DNA of 64,000 bases from Clostridia bacterium. GTDB lineage: Bacteria; Bacillota; Clostridia; Oscillospirales; CAG-272. Every line of letters starts with the position of its first letter. The first letter of the stretch is position 1. Under the pieces are notes generated by a model that was given only the letters and a program-made list of their open reading frames with translations, did not search any database and had not been told where the DNA came from. The stretch spans positions 1-64,000 of the forward strand of contig JAFTJZ010000025.1 in NCBI GenBank assembly GCA_017456145.1, read 5' to 3'. This document shows positions 35,108 to 44,355 of this stretch, piece by piece. Position numbers and translations under genes: made by a program.

Positions 35108-37243
35108 TTAAGATGATTCATGCTGCGTTCTCGCGAGAATATCCTCTTGTACCTCGCGCGCAAGATAGACGTACGTTGCCGAAAAGCCCGACACGCGGAC
35201 GACCAGGTCCCGATAATTTTCGGGATTTTTTATGGCATCGCGCAAAATCTCGGGGGAGGTTGCGTTGATCTGCAGCTCCTGCCCACCCTGCGCAAAATAA
35301 ACGCGAATCGCCTGCAACAGCTTTTGGCGGTTCCCGTCCTCAAAGAACGACGGCGAAAGCTTTTGGTTGACCACCGTTCCGCAGGCGCAGCGGGTATAAT
35401 CGGGCTTGGAGACGCTGAGCAGCGTCGAGGTGATGCCGCCCGTGTCGCGCCCGTAGGAGGGAGAGGCAGCATCGGAGAGCGGCTGCCCCGCATGGCGGCC
35501 GTCGGGCGAGGCACCGAGATTCTTTCCTGCGTAGATGTTGCTGATATTGGCAGCCATGGCAAGGTAGATCCCGCCGCCGTCGCGCGTTTTGTATTGATCA
35601 AAGCAATCGGCAATATAGGAGGTGAACCATACGGCGTAACGATCGACGAAGTCATCGTTGTTGCCGTATTTCGGGGCGGCGAGCAGCTTTTGTCGCAGTG
35701 CCTCCCACCCCTTGAAGTCCGCGCGGAGCGCGGAGGCAAGTTCGGGGAGTGTAGCATCACCGTCAAGGAAAACCACCTTCTCGATGGCCGCCAGCGAATC
35801 GCTCAGCGTACCGACGCCCATCAGCGCTGCGCCGTGAACCGAGGGATATTTGCTGCCGCCCATGTTGATGTCCAGCCCCCGCTCGATGCAGCAGCGGCAG
35901 AAACAGGAAAGAAACGGCTGGGTATACGCCTCGGGATGCTCCACATGGTTCCCCGCGTGAAAGCTTTTGACGTACTCGGCTACCCCGTGCGCGATCTGCT
36001 TTTCCAATTTTTTCATCAGATCGCTCATCGACGTGATCTCGTGTACGTCTCCCGTGTCAAGTCCGTAATGCTCGCCGAGCAGACCGCGTCCGCCGCAAAG
36101 CACATACTCCAAAAAGCGGGGCGTGTCAAATCGACCGTCACTCCACGGCGGCTGCATACCGGTGATAAAATTCTCAATGCAACCGACCATGGTATAATTG
36201 CGTACGTCCTGCAGCTCATAACCATAGCGCGAGAGCGCCTCTATGTTGACCGGGTCGTTCATCAGCGCAGGATACCCCAGTCCCGTGCCAATGACCTTCA
36301 AGCATTCGTCCAAAAATTCGTCGGGGCAATCGGGCGTCACGCGCGCAGACAGATTCGGCCCGGGCAGCCGGATATTCCGTACGGCGTGCAGTGTGCAGTA
36401 GGAAAGCGCATTGACCGCGCATCTCCCTTCCCGATCCACGCCGCCGATGGCAATGTTGACCACGTCGTCACCGCCGGGGTAGTATTTCCGCTCACAGATC
36501 TTGACCAGCGCGTTCTCGATCAGCTCGGTCGCACGCTCACGATCAAGAATACCGTCCGCACAGTCCTTTTGATAAAACGGATACAAATATTGGTCAATGC
36601 GACCGAGCGCCATGGCGTAGCGCCCCTCATAGAGAAAGCAGGTATGGATCATCCAGACCAGCTGAAGTGCCTGCGCAAACGTTTGAGGAGCACCGAGCGT
36701 CAGCCGACGGCAGTTATCGCGGATGAACGACAGCCGCTCGTCGTCATATCCCTCGCAGCCCATCAGCGCCTGCGCTCTCTCGGCGTAGGCGGCAAAGCGA
36801 TCACGCAGTGCCAGCAGTGTCACCCGCATACTGTCTAAAAAATCCAGGCGATCGGGCTCATTGGCGTGTGCCCGCTCGGATGCGGCGATCCGCTCCAGCA
36901 TCCCGCCGATCCCCTCGCGCAGCGGCGTTTCGTAGTCGGGGGAATAATGGTCGCTGTTGGTGCCGAAATGGCGCTCCGCATACGGCGCGACCGCCAGTGC
37001 GGCGGCAGCCAGCTCCGGCTCCGTCGCCTCGGTGTAAAGAGGACGGATGCAGCCGACGATCAAATCGCCTTGGAAGATGTGCGGCGTGGGTCGGGTCAGC
37101 AGCGCGGCGATGCCGTCCGCTCGTCTGCCCGAGGGTGTGGTGTGAGCCCCTTCCCGATAACCCATCGCGCGAAAATAGTGCGGGGCAAAGCTCCCAGCGG
37201 GCGGCGTACTCATTTCCTTTTTCAATTGCTCCATCAGCTGCAT
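35108..37243 (-). CDS. Glycyl radical enzyme (PFL-like), dehydratase-type active site
   Basis: The 711-residue protein has the glycyl radical loop RVSGFSATY (G686) near the C-terminus and the thiyl-radical cysteine in VGCIENF (C355, E357). The G-C-x-E pattern is that of eliminating enzymes (glycerol/diol dehydratase, choline TMA-lyase), unlike the CC pair of pyruvate formate-lyase. The family's usual length is about 750-850, so this is on the short side. GGAGGT before the ATG at 37243 decides the start; the upstream 60 bases of open frame lack a ribosome site. It heads an operon with an alcohol dehydrogenase and a membrane protein. No radical-SAM activase gene is adjacent. Confidence 0.88.
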   Translation of the reverse strand: MQLMEQLKKEMSTPPAGSFAPHYFRAMGYREGAHTTPSGRRADGIAALLTRPTPHIFQGDLIVGCIRPLYTEATEPELAAAALAVAPYAERHFGTNSDHYSPDYETPLREGIGGMLERIAASERAHANEPDRLDFLDSMRVTLLALRDRFAAYAERAQALMGCEGYDDERLSFIRDNCRRLTLGAPQTFAQALQLVWMIHTCFLYEGRYAMALGRIDQYLYPFYQKDCADGILDRERATELIENALVKICERKYYPGGDDVVNIAIGGVDREGRCAVNALSYCTLHAVRNIRLPGPNLSARVTPDCPDEFLDECLKVIGTGLGYPALMNDPVNIEALSRYGYELQDVRNYTMVGCIENFITGMQPPWSDGRFDTPRFLEYVLCGGRGLLGEHYGLDTGDVHEITSMSDLMKKLEKQIAHGVAEYVKSFHAGNHVEHPEAYTQPFLSCFCRCCIERGLDINMGGSKYPSVHGAALMGVGTLSDSLAAIEKVVFLDGDATLPELASALRADFKGWEALRQKLLAAPKYGNNDDFVDRYAVWFTSYIADCFDQYKTRDGGGIYLAMAANISNIYAGKNLGASPDGRHAGQPLSDAASPSYGRDTGGITSTLLSVSKPDYTRCACGTVVNQKLSPSFFEDGNRQKLLQAIRVYFAQGGQELQINATSPEILRDAIKNPENYRDLVVRVSGFSATYVYLAREVQEDILARTQHESS

Positions 37244-37274
37244 ATGCGAGTCACCTCCATGCTTGAATGATACC

Positions 37275-37303
37275 AGTATACCATATTTCTCCCCTTTTGG
37301 CAA
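37275..37303 (-). promoter_or_regulatory. Sigma-70 promoter for the glycyl radical enzyme operon
   Basis: On the minus strand, TTGCCA (37298-37303) and TATACT (37275-37280) are 17 bases apart, about 30 bases before the ATG. The short leader leaves little room for a riboswitch. Confidence 0.75.
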
Positions 37304-37386
37304 TACTTTTTCTCATTTTTGCGTAAAAATGCAAACGGATGCAGGCAAATGCGCACCAATAAATTTTACAAGATTACCCATATGAC

Positions 37387-37445
37387 TTGACAATGTTGTC
37401 CTTTTCCGTTATAATATATCTATGATTCCAATGAATCAATGATTC
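37387..37445 (+). promoter_or_regulatory. Sigma-70 promoter with palindromic operator for the large lipoprotein
   Basis: TTGACA (37387-37392) and TATAAT (37410-37415) are 17 bases apart. Just downstream, TGATTC (37423-37428) and GAATCA (37433-37438) form a perfect inverted repeat with a 4-base spacer, and TGATTC occurs again at 37440-37445. The position over the transcription start suggests a repressor site. The binding protein is unknown. Confidence 0.75.
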
Positions 37446-37475
37446 CAACGAAAGGAGTGCATCTGCCCTTGGCGG

Positions 37476-40400
37476 ATGCATAAAAAACCAAGCATGAACA
37501 AACACGGATTTCAACAAAGAGTCTCTCTTCTGCTTGCCGTCGCGCTACTTCTTGGCTCACTTGCTCTGTTTGCCGTCGGCTGTACCGACGACGAGCACGA
37601 TGTTCCGCTGATCAGCTTTTCCGAGAACGGTATGTCAGAGTACAAAATCGTCCGTATGGATTACGATCCAAACGGTGATATTACCGATGTCTGCGTCACA
37701 TTGCGCAACGCCATTGAAACGGCAACGGGCGCCTATTGTGAGATTCAGGGCGACTGGGTCAACCGCGGCGAGACCGTCCCCACCGACACAAAGGAGATTC
37801 TGATCGGTCAGACCAACCGACAAGAGAGCATCGATGCTTACGCAACGCTTGGCGAAAACGAATATCTCATTGCCGTCAAGGGTCAGCGGCTGGTCATCAT
37901 CGGTCAGACCGAGGCAGCGACGCTGGAGGCGGTCAAGGTCTTTATCCGCGACGCGCTCGGCTACGACGAGGCGAGCGACAGCTACAGCACAACGTGGCTC
38001 AAGCTCCCCGAGAACCATGTACAAACGGGTACGTACGTCGCGCCGACGCCCTCCACCCCCGTGGTGACCCCCACCCCCTCGACCCCCGGCGAATACGGCC
38101 CGCAGAACGCGCAGACCGTGCCGGTCAAGAGCTACGTCACCCCGACCTACGCGCTGAAGAACGGGGTCTACGTCCAGAGCTACGACAGCTTTGAGATGGA
38201 CGGCGTACGCACCACCTTCCAGGCAAATACACTGTATTCCGACATCTATAACATCCATACCGACTCGGTCATGGTGTATTCCAGCAACGACAACAACTTT
38301 ATCACCTGGTACTCCTCGGGCGATTACGTCATCGACATGATGATCGCCATCAACCGTGCCGGCAAGGATTATCTGGAGCTGGATGAAGATAATTATAACG
38401 ATATCCAGATGGACAGCGCTGGAAATTACCTCGTCCACACCGAAAATCAGGCGTGGTACATGGTTCCCTCGCTGGACTGGATCGAATACGCATGGGACGA
38501 GCTGCTCAAGCCCGTCATCGAGACATACCATCCTCAGACCATCGCTCTGGAGGAGCCCGAGATGTGGATCCGTTCGGGATACTCCGAGACCTTCAAGGAG
38601 GAATGGGAGGAATTTTACGGCGAGGAATGGGAGGCGCCCTCCTCCTCTGCCGCCGCCAACCTCAAGGCAAATCTGCTCAAGACCTACCTCTTTGAGCGCA
38701 TCCTGATCGAGCTGTCCGCGCGCGCCAAGGAGCTCGATCCCACCATCCAGATCTACGTTGCCTCCCACTCCACCGTCAACTACACCGCATGGAACATCAA
38801 CGCAGGTCTCAACACCTACCTTGCCACGGGCGCCATTGACGGTGTCATCGGGCAGACGTGGGCAGACACCCACAACAGCGCCTTCAAGTACAACGGCGCC
38901 TCCATCCGCGACAACTTTACCAACGCCTATATCGAATACTGCTCCTACGTGGACAGCGTCGAGGGCACCAACTTCTACGCGCTTGCCGACCCGATGGCGG
39001 ACGGGAAATCCTACGTTGAGGAGGATCTGCAGTACATATACCGCCAGAGCGTTGCCGCACAGCTGATGCAGCCCGAGATCAACCGATTCCAGGTTCTGCC
39101 TTGGGTGCAGCGCGCCTTTGCCAACGTCAGCGCCGACTACCGCACAGTGCAGTCTCAGATCTTCGAGATGCTCAACAACATCGGCGGTGAGGAGATCACC
39201 ATGAGCGCGGGTACGCCCGGCATTGCTTACCTTGCCTCCGACTCGCTCTCCTGGATGAACGCAGGCTCGGGCTGGGCACTGTCCACCTCGGACGGTATGT
39301 ACGGACTGTGCGCTCCGCTGCTCCGCGACGGTATTCCCGTCAAGATGAAGGCCATGGAGCAGATCTACACCAAGGACGATCTTGCCGGTGTCAATCTGCT
39401 GCTGGTCAGCTTTGACTCCTCCGTTCCGCTGTCCGAGGAGGTCAATATCGCCATTGCCGACTGGGTCAAGGCAGGCGGCACCATGCTCTACGTCGCAGGA
39501 CAGAACGATTATTGGGACATCGACGACTACTTCTTCTGGGCGGACGATGTCACCCCGCTTGACAATCTTCTGAAGCACCTGGGGCTGGACAGCATCACCG
39601 TCAACACCACGGGCGTGAATATTTCCTCCGCGCTCTCCGGTACGGCCCCCGCCCTCAATGACGTTTTCAGCAACGTCAAGATCGCCACGGCGTACAGCAA
39701 ATACGTCATCTCCTTCACGGGCGCAAAAAATCCCATCCTGCGCAGCGGTGCAACCGTTCTCGGCTTTGAGGAGACGGTTGGCAAGGGACACGTCGTCATG
39801 GTCGGTCTGCCCAGCGCTCTGTATGCAAACGTGGAGGGCGGCTCGTCCTTCATGCGTGCACTGACCGAATACGCGCTGCAATATACCGACTTTGAATACG
39901 CCTCCACCACGTTGATGGTCACACAGCGCGGCAATTACACCATTGCCCACGCCTTTGGTGAGAGTGAATTTTTATTGGGTGAATACATCGATCTGTTTGA
40001 CAGCAACCTTTCAGTCGTTGAGGATCCCGACGTTGTGAAGGATGACAGCGTCATTCTCTACGACATCTCGGGCATCAAGCGCGACATTCCTCGCCTTGGC
40101 TATACATCGGGCGAGATCCTTGATCTGAAGGAAAGCGCAAATACCACCACACTGACCTTGACCAGTGCCGCCAACGTCAATGTCGGCATTCGTATGCTGC
40201 TGCCGGACGGCATCTATCCGCAAAGTATTACAGTCGCGGATGCTCAGGGGAAGGAATATCCCGTTCTGAGCTATTATTACGATGAGGAGTCCACCTCCTG
40301 CCTGATCAAGGTGGACGGCAACAGCGACAAGCTGATCGTCACCGTCAACTGGGGCAAGGACGAGAAGGCGTTCAACTTCAACGCCAAGGTCTTTATCGAG

Positions 40401-41366
40401 GAGAAATACCTGACCAACGGCAATACGCCCGAGGACGCGGACTTCATCGAGCCCGAGACCACCGCAGCGGCCAACCACGGTGTCCGTTTCTGCGACGGCT
40501 CGCTGCAGCTGATCTATAAGTTCGATCTGACACAGTACGATACGCCCCTGTTCCGTTTCAACGTCTCCCAGAACTACTACATTGAGGTCAGTGCAGACAA
40601 GAAGGATTGGCAGCTGGTCGTCGATTACTCCAAGGGTGGCACGGTCGAGAGAATGCAGAACGGCGCCAACGCCGAGGTCATCACCATCGATCCCACCGAC
40701 TACGGTCTGACCGACGTCATGTATTTCCGCCTGAAGAATACCGCCACCACGGGCGGCTTTGGCGGTGCGATCTCCTCCTTCTCCATTCGCCATCTGGTCG
40801 CCAATGAGGACGAGGCAGGTGCGACCAAGACGCCCGCAAACCGTCTGTACGGTGTCAACAACACGACCGAAAACATCTCCGACACCATCCGCAAAAGCAC
40901 CTCTAATGATGAAAAGAAATACCTCGTCTCCACCAAGGACGGCGTCTCCACCTATCGCCGCATCGTAAAGACCAACAACAAGAATGAGGATGAATCTTTC
41001 CTGTACGCATCGACGGCAGGCTCCAACGATGGCTGTCGTTTCTGCGACGGAGATCGTCAGATCATCTATTTCTTCGATCTTGCCAATATGCTGGACGTCG
41101 AGATTGCGCTGTCTGTTTATCAAAACTACATCATCGAGGTCAGTGCCGACGGTGAGGAGTGGGAAATGATCGCCGACTATTCAAAGGGCGGTACCGTTCC
41201 CCACATCACCACGGGCGGCAACCACACCACCATCACCGTCGAGCCGTTTGACTACGGCTGCGACGACACGGGTGTCTGCTACGTTCGGATTCGCAACAGC
41301 GACACCTCCAAGGGCTGGGGCGGTTCGATCCAACAGTTCGTTCTGACCTACGAAAAGGAATCCTGA
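37476..41366 (+). CDS. Large surface lipoprotein with glycosidase-like region and duplicated C-terminal modules
   Basis: The 1296-residue protein has a lipoprotein signal ending LFAVGC (C36). AAAGGAG lies 18 bases before the ATG at 37476; an ATG six codons later is also plausible. The N-terminal domain (about 45-180: EILIGQTNRQESIDAYATLG, EYLIAVKGQRLVIIGQT) resembles the substrate-side domain that precedes DUF4838/GH67-like catalytic regions. A Thr/Pro linker follows. The central part (about 200-620) is a likely TIM barrel with acids such as EEPEMW. A glutaminase-like fold (NLLLVSFDSSVPLSEE) comes next. The C-terminus has two similar modules (GVRFCDGSLQLIYKFDL and GCRFCDGDRQIIYFFDL), perhaps discoidin-like. 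It is probably an extracellular glycan enzyme. Confidence 0.75.
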   Translation: MHKKPSMNKHGFQQRVSLLLAVALLLGSLALFAVGCTDDEHDVPLISFSENGMSEYKIVRMDYDPNGDITDVCVTLRNAIETATGAYCEIQGDWVNRGETVPTDTKEILIGQTNRQESIDAYATLGENEYLIAVKGQRLVIIGQTEAATLEAVKVFIRDALGYDEASDSYSTTWLKLPENHVQTGTYVAPTPSTPVVTPTPSTPGEYGPQNAQTVPVKSYVTPTYALKNGVYVQSYDSFEMDGVRTTFQANTLYSDIYNIHTDSVMVYSSNDNNFITWYSSGDYVIDMMIAINRAGKDYLELDEDNYNDIQMDSAGNYLVHTENQAWYMVPSLDWIEYAWDELLKPVIETYHPQTIALEEPEMWIRSGYSETFKEEWEEFYGEEWEAPSSSAAANLKANLLKTYLFERILIELSARAKELDPTIQIYVASHSTVNYTAWNINAGLNTYLATGAIDGVIGQTWADTHNSAFKYNGASIRDNFTNAYIEYCSYVDSVEGTNFYALADPMADGKSYVEEDLQYIYRQSVAAQLMQPEINRFQVLPWVQRAFANVSADYRTVQSQIFEMLNNIGGEEITMSAGTPGIAYLASDSLSWMNAGSGWALSTSDGMYGLCAPLLRDGIPVKMKAMEQIYTKDDLAGVNLLLVSFDSSVPLSEEVNIAIADWVKAGGTMLYVAGQNDYWDIDDYFFWADDVTPLDNLLKHLGLDSITVNTTGVNISSALSGTAPALNDVFSNVKIATAYSKYVISFTGAKNPILRSGATVLGFEETVGKGHVVMVGLPSALYANVEGGSSFMRALTEYALQYTDFEYASTTLMVTQRGNYTIAHAFGESEFLLGEYIDLFDSNLSVVEDPDVVKDDSVILYDISGIKRDIPRLGYTSGEILDLKESANTTTLTLTSAANVNVGIRMLLPDGIYPQSITVADAQGKEYPVLSYYYDEESTSCLIKVDGNSDKLIVTVNWGKDEKAFNFNAKVFIEEKYLTNGNTPEDADFIEPETTAAANHGVRFCDGSLQLIYKFDLTQYDTPLFRFNVSQNYYIEVSADKKDWQLVVDYSKGGTVERMQNGANAEVITIDPTDYGLTDVMYFRLKNTATTGGFGGAISSFSIRHLVANEDEAGATKTPANRLYGVNNTTENISDTIRKSTSNDEKKYLVSTKDGVSTYRRIVKTNNKNEDESFLYASTAGSNDGCRFCDGDRQIIYFFDLANMLDVEIALSVYQNYIIEVSADGEEWEMIADYSKGGTVPHITTGGNHTTITVEPFDYGCDDTGVCYVRIRNSDTSKGWGGSIQQFVLTYEKES

Positions 41367-41381
41367 ACGATTGACCCGTCA

Positions 41382-41505
41382 GGGGGGAGTCAAATGCAGC
41401 AATGCATGAAAACTCCCCCCGTCGTTTTTGCTTTGCGGTTGAGCACCGCGCGGCAAAAAAGCCTGCCGTGGCTTTTGCAGAGAGGCTGCGCCAATGACGC
41501 AGCCT
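41382..41505. repeat. Dispersed palindromic element, copy 4
   Basis: The hairpin GGGGGGAGTCAAATGCA and TGCATGAAAACTCCCCCC (41382-41420) is followed by GTCGTTTTTGCTTTGCGG, the CCGCGCGGCAAAAAAGCC module, and the GGCTGCGCC/GACGCAGCC hairpin at 41484-41505. It merges directly into the 190-bp tandem repeat that follows. Confidence 0.88.
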
Positions 41506-41885
41506 CGCTCTTTGTCGACGAGCAGACTTGGGGCTTTGCCCCAAACCCCACTTAAGGTGCTTTTTCGAGAAAAAGCACCTTAAGAATCCTTAAAAAGCTT
41601 TTTCAAAAGGATCATTATATGGGTTTTCGCCCCACAGTGTTGGGTGGTGAATGCTTTGGTCTACAGTCTGAGGGGCTGCGCCAATGACGCAGCCCCGCTC
41701 TTTGTCGACGAGCAGACTTGGGGCTTTGCCCCAAACCCCACTTAAGGTGCTTTTTCGAGAAAAAGCACCTTAAGAATCCTTAAAAAGCTTTTTCAAAAGG
41801 ATCATTATATGGGTGTTCGCCCCACCGTGTTGGGTGGAGAATGCTTTGGTCTACAGTCTGAGGGGCTGCGCCAATGACGCAGCCC
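41484..41885. repeat. 190-bp tandem repeat, two full copies plus a fragment
   Basis: Units start at 41484, 41674 and 41864, an exact 190-base period. Each contains a GGGGCTGCG/CGCAGCCCC hairpin, a TTGGGGC/GCCCCAA hairpin, and a 16-bp perfect stem (CTTAAGGTGCTTTTTC and its complement around a GA centre). A 177-bp part of the second copy (41672-41848) recurs in inverted orientation at 44178-44355. No gene is supported here. Confidence 0.92.
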
Positions 41886-41940
41886 CGTTTTTGAAAGGAA
41901 CGACGGATGTAAGCCCTCCCGAAAAAAAATTTTTACGACC

Positions 41941-41972
41941 CGTGACCTTTTTCCCTCCTTTGGGTAGTATAT
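41941..41972 (+). promoter_or_regulatory. Possible promoter of the sigma-factor operon
   Basis: GTGACC (41941-41946) and AGTATA (41965-41970) are spaced 18 bases apart, about 45 bases before the sigma-factor ATG. The -35-like box is not a sigma-70 consensus. Autoregulation by the encoded factor is a reasonable guess but unsupported. Confidence 0.3.
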
Positions 41973-42014
41973 CAGTGAGAGCAAAATTTTCCGCCTCACA
42001 GAAAGGAGTTTCCC

Positions 42015-42572
42015 ATGAACGATCAACGCATCATCGACCTCTTCTGGCAGCGGGATGAGAGTGCCATCCGCGAGAGCTCTGCGCGTTACGGCAGCTATTT
42101 GCTATGTCTGGCACAGCGTATCTTATCCAACCGCGAGGATGCCATGGAATGTGTCAACGATACTTATCTTGCCGCATGGAACACCATTCCGCCGCAGCGC
42201 CCCGCCGTCTTATCCGCTTATCTCGGGCGCCTTACCCGCAATCTTTCCCTCAAGCGACTGCGGCATAACACGGCAGAAAAGCGGGGCGGCGGCATCACGC
42301 CGATCCCCTTGGATGAGCTGGGCGACTGCATTCCCGATACGACCTTTTGGCAAAAGGAGGACTCCGCAGCGCTCGGGGCTGCCATCGATGCCTTTTTGCG
42401 CACACTGCCGCCGACCGAACAAAGGGTATTCGTCAGCCGCTACTGGCATCTATACAGCATCAAGGAGATCGCCCATGCTTACGCCATGCGCGAAAGTCGC
42501 GTCAAAATGATGCTGCTGCGCACCCGCGGCAGACTGCGCGCCCACTTGGAACAGGAGGGATTTACCGTATGA
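42015..42572 (+). CDS. ECF-type RNA polymerase sigma factor
   Basis: The 185-residue protein has sigma region 2 (SYLLCLAQRILSNREDAMEC, NDTYLAAWNTIPP) and region 4 with a helix-turn-helix (RVFVSRYWHLYSIKEIAHAY...). The linker contains KRGGGITPIPLDELGDCIPD, a pattern shared with the second sigma factor at 63544. AAAGGAG precedes the ATG. Its stop overlaps the start of the membrane-protein gene (ATGA), the usual layout of a sigma factor and its regulator. It is bracketed by inverted copies of a 177-bp repeat. The target promoters are not known. Confidence 0.9.
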   Translation: MNDQRIIDLFWQRDESAIRESSARYGSYLLCLAQRILSNREDAMECVNDTYLAAWNTIPPQRPAVLSAYLGRLTRNLSLKRLRHNTAEKRGGGITPIPLDELGDCIPDTTFWQKEDSAALGAAIDAFLRTLPPTEQRVFVSRYWHLYSIKEIAHAYAMRESRVKMMLLRTRGRLRAHLEQEGFTV

Positions 42573-44170
42573 AAAGTCAAAACAACACCAATGAAAATGC
42601 CCACATTTTTCTTGCTGCCATGGGCGAGATCGGAGACGACCTGATCCTATCGGCACAGCTCCCCGCTCCCGCTCCCATCTCACAATGTGACAAGGGCTCC
42701 CGTGTGTCACGCATCCTGCGCCGCGGCGGGTGGGTCGCCGCTGCTGCCGTTCTCTTGATCGCTGCCATTCTTCTGCCGTTGATGTCGCGCACCTTTGTCC
42801 CTGCCCACGACAGCGCTGACTACTCTGTACTCAACGACGGGCTGCACTATATGTCTTATGAAGGCCCCGTGATGCCGTTGAGTGCGGATGAGAGCTACCC
42901 TGCACTGTCCGTCCTGCGCGCCTTGACCTATGATTTTTCCGCCTTCGGTTACGGCTCCTATTCCACAGCGCAGGTATATGACCAATACACCCTGACCAAC
43001 ACGGGCGATGAGGCGATCACCGCGCAGCTGCTCTATCCCTTCAGCGCGACGCTGGCGCAGGAGGACACCCGAATGCCCACCCTGACCTTGGGGGAGCAGA
43101 CCATCGCCGCCCGCTTGATCGTCGGCGCCGCAGACACGGCGTATGTGCTGCAGGATGCGCGAAAGAGTCCGGGGTATGAAGACTACGTCACGCTGCTCTC
43201 GGACGGGAGCTATTATCAAAACGCGCGCTCCCCTGCCCCCGCCTTGAATTTCCCCGTCACAATCTACGCCATCAGTGATTACGCCATTCACGGCAAGGGA
43301 ACCAATCCGACGCTCAATATTTCCTTCTCCATGGACCCTCAAAAGACGGGAGTGATGACCGTCGGATTCAACGGCGGCACCAACGATGCCGACAAAGGCT
43401 ATTACGCCCGCCACGTCTCCATCCCCGCACCCGATGAGTACGGCTACGGTGAGGTCTATTATCTGGTATTTGTCGGCGAGGACATCCGTGACTATACCCT
43501 GCAGGGCTATGAGGACGGCGGCTGTGATCGCGGCGAGGAGATCGACATTACAGCAAAGGTGACGCGCTATGAGAGCACACTGCTTGAGTTTATCCAAACG
43601 CAGATCGACAAGGTCGATTTTTCCGATGCCCTGACGCAGCAGTACAACGCCGATGGCGAGAGCGTGCGCCGCATTCTCTCACATCTGACGCAGGAGGAAT
43701 ATCTGGCTCAGATCGCCAAGCTGCTGACCGAAGACATCGAATACGGCAACTACACGCAGTGGGGCTATCACTTCCGTACGCTGGAGGAGATCCTCTCCGC
43801 GGTGCGATCGAGCGAGAGGGTGATGTGTCTCGCCTTTGAGGTCAGCATCCCCGCGGGCGAGAGTGTGCAGTTGTGCGCAAGCATGAAAAAGGACGCCTCG
43901 GTGAATTATGCAGAAACCGAGAGCGGCGGGTTCGGCTTTGATATGATATGCACACTCGGCTCGACGCTGTCGATCCAAGGTCAGACCATCACCGTCACGG
44001 GAAGTGAGTGCGTCACCGTCACGCAGCACAACCTGGCAACCGGTGTCTCCCCTGCCGTTCCCGATGCCGTCACGCCCATCGGCGCACCCTTCCCCGCCGA
44101 CACCCCCATCAGCGTCTACGACGAGCATTGCTATCTGGTCGTCCAATATACACCAAAAGCAGAGGAATAA
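42569..44170 (+). CDS. Single-pass membrane protein, probable anti-sigma/sensor partner
   Basis: The 533-residue protein has a cytoplasmic N-terminus of about 50 residues and one membrane helix (about 54-73, GWVAAAAVLLIAAILLPLMS). A large extracytoplasmic part of about 460 residues, rich in beta-strand patterns, follows (SYEGPVMPLSADESYP, SAFGYGSYSTAQVYDQYTL). The frame extends upstream in another reading, but the ATG at 42569 has AGGAGGGA and overlaps the sigma-factor stop. By position it should bind and inhibit the sigma factor at the membrane while its outer domain senses a signal. No classical anti-sigma zinc motif (HxxxCxxC) is visible, so this is inference from context. Confidence 0.75.
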   Translation: MKSQNNTNENAHIFLAAMGEIGDDLILSAQLPAPAPISQCDKGSRVSRILRRGGWVAAAAVLLIAAILLPLMSRTFVPAHDSADYSVLNDGLHYMSYEGPVMPLSADESYPALSVLRALTYDFSAFGYGSYSTAQVYDQYTLTNTGDEAITAQLLYPFSATLAQEDTRMPTLTLGEQTIAARLIVGAADTAYVLQDARKSPGYEDYVTLLSDGSYYQNARSPAPALNFPVTIYAISDYAIHGKGTNPTLNISFSMDPQKTGVMTVGFNGGTNDADKGYYARHVSIPAPDEYGYGEVYYLVFVGEDIRDYTLQGYEDGGCDRGEEIDITAKVTRYESTLLEFIQTQIDKVDFSDALTQQYNADGESVRRILSHLTQEEYLAQIAKLLTEDIEYGNYTQWGYHFRTLEEILSAVRSSERVMCLAFEVSIPAGESVQLCASMKKDASVNYAETESGGFGFDMICTLGSTLSIQGQTITVTGSECVTVTQHNLATGVSPAVPDAVTPIGAPFPADTPISVYDEHCYLVVQYTPKAEE

Positions 44171-44177
44171 ACGCAAA

Positions 44178-44355
44178 CAAAGCATTCTCCACCCAACACG
44201 GTGGGGCGAAAACCCATAAAAATGATCCTTTTGAAAAAGCTTTTTAAGGATTCTTAAGGTGCTTTTTCTCGAAAAAGCACCTTAAGTGGGGTTTGGGGCA
44301 AAGCCCCAAGTCTGCTCGTCGACAAAGAACGGGGCTGCGTCAATGACGCAGCCCC
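44178..44355. repeat. Inverted copy of the 177-bp repeat, downstream of the sigma operon
   Basis: Read on the minus strand, this matches 41672-41848 with only a few differences, including the TTGGGGC hairpin and the 16-bp stem. With the copies upstream it forms near-perfect inverted flanks around the sigma/membrane-protein pair. It ends in a GGGGCTGCGTC/GACGCAGCCCC hairpin. It also lies at the 3' end of the operon and may act as terminator. Confidence 0.92.

Noticed and set aside
35120..36838. 572-codon open frame opposite the glycyl radical enzyme (and long frames opposite hydF, the activase, GH2 and the 37.5-41.4 kb lipoprotein gene)
   Set aside because: The opposite strand carries clear family motifs. 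The antisense frames lack recognisable domains and starts.
41484..44355. Insertion sequence or transposon with its own transposase
   Set aside because: No transposase or recombinase frame lies between or beside the repeats. Only the inverted flanks support mobility.
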